DNA of 64,000 bases from Staphylococcus lugdunensis (GTDB lineage Bacteria > Bacillota > Bacilli > Staphylococcales > Staphylococcaceae), in NCBI RefSeq assembly GCF_002901705.1, contig NZ_PPPV01000012.1, positions 527,451 through 591,450 on the forward strand, written 5' to 3'. Position 1 is the first letter of the stretch. Each line of letters opens with the position of its first letter. Below the pieces are notes generated by a model, which was not told where the DNA came from, searched no databases, and saw only the letters and a program-made list of their open reading frames with translations. Made by a program: the position numbers and the translations under genes. This document shows, in pieces, positions 57,652 to 64,000 of the stretch.

Positions 57652-60600
57652 TTACATATCAAATATAGATAACTGTGCTTTATCTGGTAAATCTGGTAAA
57701 GAACCTAAATCATCTAAGTAATCAATAATCTTTTGTGATAAGCCAGCTTTTTTATTTAAATCTTCTTTTGATAAGAAAGGACCTTCACTACGCGCCTCTA
57801 CAATACGTTGCGCAACGTTTTCACCAAGTCCAGGAACTGCAATAAATGGTGGAATTAAAGAATCACCTTCGATAATAAAATCAAATGCCTGGCTTTTCTC
57901 TAAACTAATCGGCTGCATACTAAAGCCTCTATGAGCCATCTCATTCACTAACTCTAACACTGTTAATACGTCTTTTTCTTTTTTACCTAATTCCATATAG
58001 CGTGCATACATATCTTTAACAGTATTTTTAATGCTTTCTTTATCTTTAATCATCGTGATTAAATCAAAATCAGATGCACGAATCGTAAAATATGCTGCAT
58101 AATAATACAGTGGATGATGTACTTTAAAGTAAGCAATGCGTACTGCCATTAAAACATATGCTGCCGCATGTGCTTTAGGGAACATGTACTTAATTTTCAA
58201 ACATGAATCTAAATACCAGTCTGGTACATTATTTTCTTTCATGGTTTCAATCATCTCATCGGTTAATCCTTTACCTTTACGTACGGATTCCATTATTTTA
58301 AATGCCATAGATGGTTCTAGTCCGGCGTACATTAAGTACACCATGATATCATCACGGCAACCTATCACACCCGATAAATCACATATACCACTTCGCACTA
58401 GTTCTTGGGCGTTACCTAACCATACATCTGTACCATGAGACAATCCTGAAATTTGTACTAACTCCGAAAAAGTAGTTGGTTTTGTATCTTCAAGCATCTG
58501 TCTTACAAATCCTGTACCAAATTCAGGTACCCCAAACGTCCCTGTTTTACATAAAATATCTTCTTCCGTCACACCTAGCGTTTCAGGGCTACTAAAAATT
58601 TTCATTGTTTCTTTATCATCAACTGGAATTGTTTTCGGGTCAATACCTGATAAATCTTGCAACATACGAATCATGGTAGGATCATCGTGCCCTAGTATAT
58701 CAAGTTTTAAGACATTATCATGTATAGAATGAAAATCAAAGTGTGTCGTCATCCATGCTGAATTCTGATCATCAGCCGGATATTGAATTGGCGTAAAATC
58801 ATAGATATCCATGTAATCTGGTACAACAATAATGCCCCCTGGATGTTGTCCAGTCGTACGTTTTACTCCTGTACATCCTTTAACTAAACGATCAATTTCA
58901 GCACCACGCTTATGAATTCCTTGATCATTTAAATAGCCTTTAACATATCCGAAGGCAGTTTTTTCAGCAACTGTACCTATAGTCCCTGCACGGAATACTT
59001 TGTCTTCTCCGAAAAGAACTTTCGTATAGTTATGCGCGTTTGGTTGATATTCACCACTAAAATTCAAGTCAATATCAGGTACTTTGTCACCTTTGAATCC
59101 TAAGAATGTTTCAAATGGAATATCTTGACCTTCTTTAATTAATTCACTGCCACATGTTTCACATTTTTTATCTGGTAAATCAAAGCCAGAACCTACAGAT
59201 CCATCATTAAAGAATTCACTCGTTTTACACTGTGGACATATATAGTGCGGAGGTAGCGGATTAACTTCTGTAATTTCAGTCATTGTTGCTACGAAGCTTG
59301 ATCCTACTGATCCCCTTGATCCCACTAGATATCCATCTTCTAAAGATTTCTTAACAAGTCGCTGAGAGATTAAATATATAACTGCGAAACCATTACCGAT
59401 AATACTGGCTAACTCTTTTTCAAGTCGATCAATAACAATTTGTGGTAGATCTTCACCATATAATTTTTTGGCATTACTATAGCTTAATTCACGTATTTCT
59501 TCATTTGCACCCTCCATTCTTGGAGTAAATAACTGATCTTTAATCGGTACAACACGTTCAATGCGATCAGCCAAAGCATTTGTATTTTTAACGACGATTT
59601 CATATGCCTTTTCTTCTCCTAAGAAATGAAATTCATCTAACATTTCATCAGTTGTTCTAAAATGTGCTTTAGGTAAAGTTGAACGATTCAATGGGTTACC
59701 TGGTTGTGAAGCGATTAATATTTTACGCGCTATGCCATCATGTTCATTTAAGTAATGGGCATTACCTGTTGCAATAACAGGTATATTGGCCTGTTCTCCT
59801 GCTTTAAGCAAACGTTGGTAAATCTCATGTAACGTCGCTGTGTCACGGATTAACTCTCGATCAAGTAAATCTTGATACAATGCAGGTGGTTGAACTTCGA
59901 TAAAATCATAATAGTTCGCAACTTTTTCAACTTCCGATTGATCGCGTTGCATTACAGCTGTAAATAATTCACCTTCATCACATGCTGTGCCAATTAATAG
60001 ACCTTCACGGAATTCATCAAGTAGAGATCTTGGAATACGAGGTGTACGATAATAATATTTGACCAATGATGCACTAACAATTTTAAAGAGATTTTTAAGT
60101 CCTTCTTGGTTTTGGACAATCAGTGTGACATGAGATGGACGTGCACGTTTATACGCGTCCTCATTCGACAACTTCTTATTGATGTCTTTATGATTTGATA
60201 CACCTAATTCTTTCATTTGTTGAAGCATCTTAATAAAAATATATGCAGTAGCTTCAGTATCATAAATTGCTCTATGATGTTGCGTAAGTTCGACACCATA
60301 TTTTTTAGCTAAAAAGTTTAATCCATGTTTACCATATTCTGTATTAATCGTTCTAGATAATTCAAGCGTATCGATTACTCCATTGGTCGAAGGTCCAAAA
60401 CCTATGCGCTCATATCCGGTGTCAATAAAGCCCATGTCAAAAGAAGCGTTGTGTGCTACGAAAATAGCATCCCCAACCCATTCTTTAAATTCTGTCAATA
60501 CTTCATCAATTTCGGGTGCATCTGTCAACATATCATCTGTAATATGCGTTAAATTAATAATTGTTTCTGATAATTTTTGATGTGGATTGCTAAAACGTTC

Positions 60601-61968
60601 GAATTTATCAATAATTTCACCATCATAAACTTTAACAGCCGCTAACTCAATGATTTGATCATATTGATTGGATAAACCCGTTGTTTCAACGTCAAACACT
60701 ACATAAGTAGCATCTTTTAAGTCACGATTCGTGGGTTTATATGCAATAGGCACACCATCGTCTACCAACATACCTTCCATTCCATAAATCATCTTTATGC
60801 CATGCTTTTCTGCTGCACTATGCGCATCTGGAAATGCTTGAACACCGTTGTGATCCGTCACTGCTATCGCTTTGTGACCCCATTCGGCTGCTTGAGCAAC
60901 ATAACTATTAATGTTAGGTATCCCATCCATTTGACTCATTGCAGTATGTAAATGATATTCTACGCGCTTCTCTTTTGATTTATCTTGTTTAGGTGTTTTT
61001 TTAATTTCTTCAATATCAGACATCATCATAACTAAATCTCTGACAAAACTATCTTCCTCAATGCGTCCTTGAGCACGTATCCACTTGCCGACACTTAAAG
61101 CTTTAAAGTGATCTAAGTCATCTTTGTTTTTACGTGTGAACATCTTTAATACTAATGAGTCTGTGTAATCAGTAACTTTTAATTCGACTATGTGACGACC
61201 ACTTTTAAGTTCTTTTAAATTTATATCAAAAATAACCCCTTCAATTGCAACTTTAAATTCCTCTTCAACAATTGATTCGATAGTTCTAATATTTTCAACT
61301 TGTATTGTTTTTCCAATTTGACACTTAGAAACGGCACTTTCGTTATTGTCTTGTTGTTTCGCTTTTTCTGCTTTCATTTTTTCAAGTTTTTCCGTAGCTT
61401 CACGTGCACTTTGTTCATCCTCTTGTTGAATATGTGCTTCAAGTGATGCTAAGTTTTCATCTTGATGACTATGATCTGTTTCAAAAACAACTTTATTGAT
61501 ATCAAAACCACACTGCTGATATGCCTTTACCAAACTCCCATTACAAACTTTGTCAAAGTGATTTCTTTCGACATCATTAGAAACCATCACTTTCAAGACA
61601 TCGCCTGACATAATTAGGCTTTTTTGCTTTAACTGTCCTTTAACTTTTGGAGATAATGCTGTCTGATCAATACAATAATCAAAATATTTTATCGCAAATT
61701 CATCTTGGTTATGAGTATCAGCAATAGTAAAATGCCACTGTACAGTTGCTATTTCTTTAAATTCTTCGACTATTGCGTGTGTAAAGATAAGATAGTCTTC
61801 TTTAGATAAAAAACGTGGTAACTTAATTTGGAAATCCCAAGTTCTGTTCTTTTTCGAAACATCTATACGCATTAATTCGCCTTGTTCTATAATATCTTGC
61901 TCAAGCTGATTAGCTATTTTAATCTGGTCAGCAAGTACTTTAAATTTTTCTTGATTTGTCATTGCCAA
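57652..61968 (-). CDS. polC: DNA polymerase III alpha subunit, PolC type
   Basis: Replicative polymerase of 1438 aa. Order: N-terminal tau-binding region, OB fold, PHP domain (EYHLHTAMSQMDG near 335) with inserted DEDD exonuclease (FDVETTGLSNQYD near 425), zinc finger (CPQC...CETC near 905-935), palm with DIDLNFSGEY near 965, and fingers. A C-terminal duplicated helix-hairpin-helix region precedes the last residues, QLSIFDM, a beta-clamp-binding sequence. The start is taken as a TTG at 61968, 8 bp after AAGGTGG, giving the usual family length; the ATG at 61962 is an alternative. Confidence 0.97.
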   Translation of the reverse strand: MAMTNQEKFKVLADQIKIANQLEQDIIEQGELMRIDVSKKNRTWDFQIKLPRFLSKEDYLIFTHAIVEEFKEIATVQWHFTIADTHNQDEFAIKYFDYCIDQTALSPKVKGQLKQKSLIMSGDVLKVMVSNDVERNHFDKVCNGSLVKAYQQCGFDINKVVFETDHSHQDENLASLEAHIQQEDEQSAREATEKLEKMKAEKAKQQDNNESAVSKCQIGKTIQVENIRTIESIVEEEFKVAIEGVIFDINLKELKSGRHIVELKVTDYTDSLVLKMFTRKNKDDLDHFKALSVGKWIRAQGRIEEDSFVRDLVMMMSDIEEIKKTPKQDKSKEKRVEYHLHTAMSQMDGIPNINSYVAQAAEWGHKAIAVTDHNGVQAFPDAHSAAEKHGIKMIYGMEGMLVDDGVPIAYKPTNRDLKDATYVVFDVETTGLSNQYDQIIELAAVKVYDGEIIDKFERFSNPHQKLSETIINLTHITDDMLTDAPEIDEVLTEFKEWVGDAIFVAHNASFDMGFIDTGYERIGFGPSTNGVIDTLELSRTINTEYGKHGLNFLAKKYGVELTQHHRAIYDTEATAYIFIKMLQQMKELGVSNHKDINKKLSNEDAYKRARPSHVTLIVQNQEGLKNLFKIVSASLVKYYYRTPRIPRSLLDEFREGLLIGTACDEGELFTAVMQRDQSEVEKVANYYDFIEVQPPALYQDLLDRELIRDTATLHEIYQRLLKAGEQANIPVIATGNAHYLNEHDGIARKILIASQPGNPLNRSTLPKAHFRTTDEMLDEFHFLGEEKAYEIVVKNTNALADRIERVVPIKDQLFTPRMEGANEEIRELSYSNAKKLYGEDLPQIVIDRLEKELASIIGNGFAVIYLISQRLVKKSLEDGYLVGSRGSVGSSFVATMTEITEVNPLPPHYICPQCKTSEFFNDGSVGSGFDLPDKKCETCGSELIKEGQDIPFETFLGFKGDKVPDIDLNFSGEYQPNAHNYTKVLFGEDKVFRAGTIGTVAEKTAFGYVKGYLNDQGIHKRGAEIDRLVKGCTGVKRTTGQHPGGIIVVPDYMDIYDFTPIQYPADDQNSAWMTTHFDFHSIHDNVLKLDILGHDDPTMIRMLQDLSGIDPKTIPVDDKETMKIFSSPETLGVTEEDILCKTGTFGVPEFGTGFVRQMLEDTKPTTFSELVQISGLSHGTDVWLGNAQELVRSGICDLSGVIGCRDDIMVYLMYAGLEPSMAFKIMESVRKGKGLTDEMIETMKENNVPDWYLDSCLKIKYMFPKAHAAAYVLMAVRIAYFKVHHPLYYYAAYFTIRASDFDLITMIKDKESIKNTVKDMYARYMELGKKEKDVLTVLELVNEMAHRGFSMQPISLEKSQAFDFIIEGDSLIPPFIAVPGLGENVAQRIVEARSEGPFLSKEDLNKKAGLSQKIIDYLDDLGSLPDLPDKAQLSIFDM

Positions 61969-62126
61969 GACAACTACCACCTTAAAATATTACTTTTATC
62001 ACGTTAAAATATCAATTTTTGCTAATAATTCAAAAATAAATTTACTTCTTATTATACTACTGTAATTTAAAAAATTCATGTCTGCAAAATAACTTTTTGT
62101 TACACAACCAGGTACTTTGTTCAATC

Positions 62127-62167
62127 AAAAGCGGTGAAAACCTATGAGTAGGAATTTTCACCGCTTT
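62127..62167 (-). terminator. Terminator of proS, bidirectional
   Basis: AAAGCGGTGAAAA (62128-62140) pairs with TTTTCACCGCTTT (62155-62167). The minus-strand tail is TTTTGATTG. It is about 20 bp after the proS stop. Confidence 0.85.
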
Positions 62168-62189
62168 ATGTCATTTATACTTTTAAACT

Positions 62190-63890
62190 TTATAATTCGT
62201 TATAAATAGCTTTAATGTATTGTTCAAGTTGTTCAACATGTACATCTTCACTTGTGCCTGTACGTCGAACTTTGACTTCAACGATGCCTTCAGCTGCTTG
62301 TTTACCTACAACAATACGAATAGGTAACCCAATTAAATCTGCATCATTAAATTTCACACCGGCACGTTCTTTTCTATCATCATATAATACGTCAAACATA
62401 CCGTTAAGTTGCTCATACAAATTATCTGCTAATGATTGTTGTTCTTCTTTTTTAGGATTTACAGTAATAAGATGCAAATCAAACGGTGTTACAGTTTTAG
62501 GCCAAATAATACCGTTATCATCATTATTTTGCTCAACAATAGCACTTAATGTACGAGAAACACCGATGCCATAGCATCCCATAATTAATGGTTGTGCTTT
62601 TCCTTGATTATCTAAGAACGTCGCATTCATCGCTTCAGAATATTTAGTGCCAAGTTTAAAGACTTGTCCAACCTCAATACCTTCTGCAAATTGAGCTTTA
62701 CCAGATCCATCGCTCAACATTTCACCTTCAAGAATAAAACGAAAATCACCAAAATCATCTACAGTAAAATCTCTGCCTATATTTGCGTTCATGTAATGAT
62801 AACCATCTTCATTAGCACCTATGACTAAATTCGTTAAATCTTGCACATAATTATCAGCAATTATTTTGATATCTTTATCAAAAATTGGACCTAGTGAACC
62901 CGGATGTGCACCTACTAAATTGACAATTTCATCTTCTGTTGCCATCTCAATAGCATCTGTGCCAAAATATGATTTTAATTTAACGTCATTAAGTTCATGA
63001 TGACCTCTGATAAGAATCATGACAAATTCACCGTCTATTTTAAAAATCATTGATTTAACAATGGCGTTTAATGGTAACTGTAGGAAGTCTGCTAACTCTT
63101 GTGCAGTTTTAACATTTGGTGTTTCAATTTTAGTTAAGTCTGCTGACGATTCTTCTTGACGTTGTGGCTGATATACAACTTCTGCTTTTTCAATATTAGC
63201 TGCATAATCACTTTCATTACTATAAACAATCGTATCTTCGCCAATTTTACTTAGTGCCATAAATTCGTGGGTATGATTGCCACCAATAGCACCAGAATCG
63301 GCAAGTACAGGGCGCACGTTAATACCTACACGTTTAAAAATTCTTCCATATGCTTGATACATGTCTTGATATGTTGCATCTAATGATGCTTCATCAGCGT
63401 GAAAAGAATAGGCATCTTTCATTATAAACTCACGTCCACGTAATAAGCCGAAACGTGGTCGTTTTTCATCACGGAATTTTGACTGAATTTGAAATAGCGT
63501 AAGTGGTAGACGCTTGTATGATTTTAATTCATCTCGAACTAAAGAAGTAACTACCTCTTCATGTGTAGGCCCTAATGCAAACTCTCTCCCATTTCTATCT
63601 TTTAAGCGCATTAATTCTGGACCGTATGCGCTCCAACGACCTGATTCTTCCCAAAGTTCAGCTTGTTGTAATACTGGCATTAAAATTTCAACTGCATCAA
63701 TGCGTTCCATTTCTTCGCGAATGATTTTAGAAATATTATTAAGGACACGTGTTGCTAATGGTAAGTAACTATAAATACCACTTGTACTTTGTTTGATTAG
63801 TCCCGCTTTAAGGAGTAATTGATGACTCAAAGCTTCAGCTTCAGCAGGCACTTCTCTCATAGTTGGTATAAATACTTTTGATTGTCTCAT
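62190..63890 (-). CDS. proS: Prolyl-tRNA synthetase
   Basis: Class II aminoacyl-tRNA synthetase of 566 aa, bacterial type with an editing insertion. Motif 1 ([24 protein letters not shown] region, about residues 47-70), motif 2 ([17 protein letters not shown] near 140-156), the INS editing domain (about 230-385) and motif 3 ([17 protein letters not shown] near 437) are in order. An anticodon-binding domain ends it. AGGAGG is 8 bp before ATG. The rseP gene lies upstream on the same strand. Confidence 0.98.
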   Translation of the reverse strand: MRQSKVFIPTMREVPAEAEALSHQLLLKAGLIKQSTSGIYSYLPLATRVLNNISKIIREEMERIDAVEILMPVLQQAELWEESGRWSAYGPELMRLKDRNGREFALGPTHEEVVTSLVRDELKSYKRLPLTLFQIQSKFRDEKRPRFGLLRGREFIMKDAYSFHADEASLDATYQDMYQAYGRIFKRVGINVRPVLADSGAIGGNHTHEFMALSKIGEDTIVYSNESDYAANIEKAEVVYQPQRQEESSADLTKIETPNVKTAQELADFLQLPLNAIVKSMIFKIDGEFVMILIRGHHELNDVKLKSYFGTDAIEMATEDEIVNLVGAHPGSLGPIFDKDIKIIADNYVQDLTNLVIGANEDGYHYMNANIGRDFTVDDFGDFRFILEGEMLSDGSGKAQFAEGIEVGQVFKLGTKYSEAMNATFLDNQGKAQPLIMGCYGIGVSRTLSAIVEQNNDDNGIIWPKTVTPFDLHLITVNPKKEEQQSLADNLYEQLNGMFDVLYDDRKERAGVKFNDADLIGLPIRIVVGKQAAEGIVEVKVRRTGTSEDVHVEQLEQYIKAIYNEL

Positions 63891-63908
63891 GACTTTCTCC
63901 TCCTATAA

Positions 63909-64000
63909 TTATAAGAAATAGCGTTGAATATCATTCCATGTTACTGCTATCATAACAAGCAAGACAAAAATAGCCCCTGCTGCAATAATCATTGTTTCTG
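63909..64000 (-). CDS. rseP: C-terminal end of site-2 zinc metalloprotease RseP/RasP (partial)
   Basis: Only the last 30 codons are inside the window. They encode a membrane helix and a short tail (AAGAIFVLLVMIAVTWNDIQ then RYFL), which resembles the end of RasP/RseP intramembrane proteases (V-T-W-N-D-I motif). The position immediately upstream of proS agrees with the gene order of Firmicutes. The gene continues past 64000. The stop codon TAA is at 63909-63911, 18 bp before proS. Confidence 0.75.
   Translation of the reverse strand, partial: ETMIIAAGAIFVLLVMIAVTWNDIQRYFL

Noticed and set aside
61981-62126. T-box leader for proS or another synthetase
   Set aside because: No T-box core sequence was found in either strand here; proS has a short 5-prime region with only a ribosome binding site.

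Overview
This is an AT-rich Firmicutes chromosome segment whose gene content and order match the housekeeping region of Staphylococcus running from the nuc neighbourhood to proS. Several proteins (Hfq, GlpD, MiaA, RecA, PolC) are clearly staphylococcal but differ, at many positions, from the S. aureus sequences I remember. I therefore read it as a relative of S. aureus (a species such as S. simiae would fit) rather than S. aureus itself; the species cannot be settled here. Almost all genes lie on the minus strand. I see no prophage, complete insertion sequence, CRISPR array, rRNA or tRNA.

Layout, left to right. 0.1-3.8 kb: a small plus-strand gene meets a DesK/DesR-like two-component system with its ABC transporter, preceded by an array of ATGACAT-type half-sites. 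3.8-6.6 kb: cardiolipin synthase and, divergent from it, threonine aldolase. 6.9-8.8 kb: glnR-glnA with a clear GlnR operator. 9-14.5 kb: ynbB-hflX, divergent bsaA, then a hydrolase-miaA-hfq operon. 14.7-19.8 kb: the glycerol regulon glpP, glpF-glpK and glpD, with GlpP-type terminator leaders before glpF and glpD and a cre box on the glpF promoter. 19.8-27 kb: mutS-mutL and miaB-ymcA-thiW. 27-32.6 kb: a thiamine-binding-type protein, a poly-gamma-glutamate hydrolase-like protein, a degenerate repeat mosaic, korA-korB, ymdB and an orphan small gene. 32.9-39.1 kb: rny, recA (SOS boxes), cinA, pgsA, a RodZ-like protein and ymfK. 39.2-45.7 kb: ymfI-ymfH-ymfF (EF-P modification type), a GntR regulator and ftsK/spoIIIE. 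45.7-64 kb: a 152-nt bracketed element, rnjB, pnp, rpsO, ribF, truB, rbfA, infB, rplGA, ylxR, nusA, rimP, polC, proS and the tail of rseP.

Functionally the window is dominated by information processing: replication (polC), repair and recombination (mutSL, recA), chromosome segregation (ftsK), transcription elongation (nusA), translation (infB, rbfA, rimP, rpsO, truB, miaA, miaB, proS, hflX) and RNA turnover (rny, rnjB, pnp, hfq). Regulated metabolic modules for nitrogen, glycerol, membrane lipids and redox sit among these. The best regulatory signals are the glp leaders with cre, the GlnR box, the recA LexA boxes, the DesR-like half-site array, and an intrinsic terminator between a good promoter and rimP-nusA that looks like a NusA-type attenuator. 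I found no convincing wholly new multi-gene system. The least explained items are the 152-nt element beside ftsK, the half-site array, and the orphan gene between rny and ymdB.
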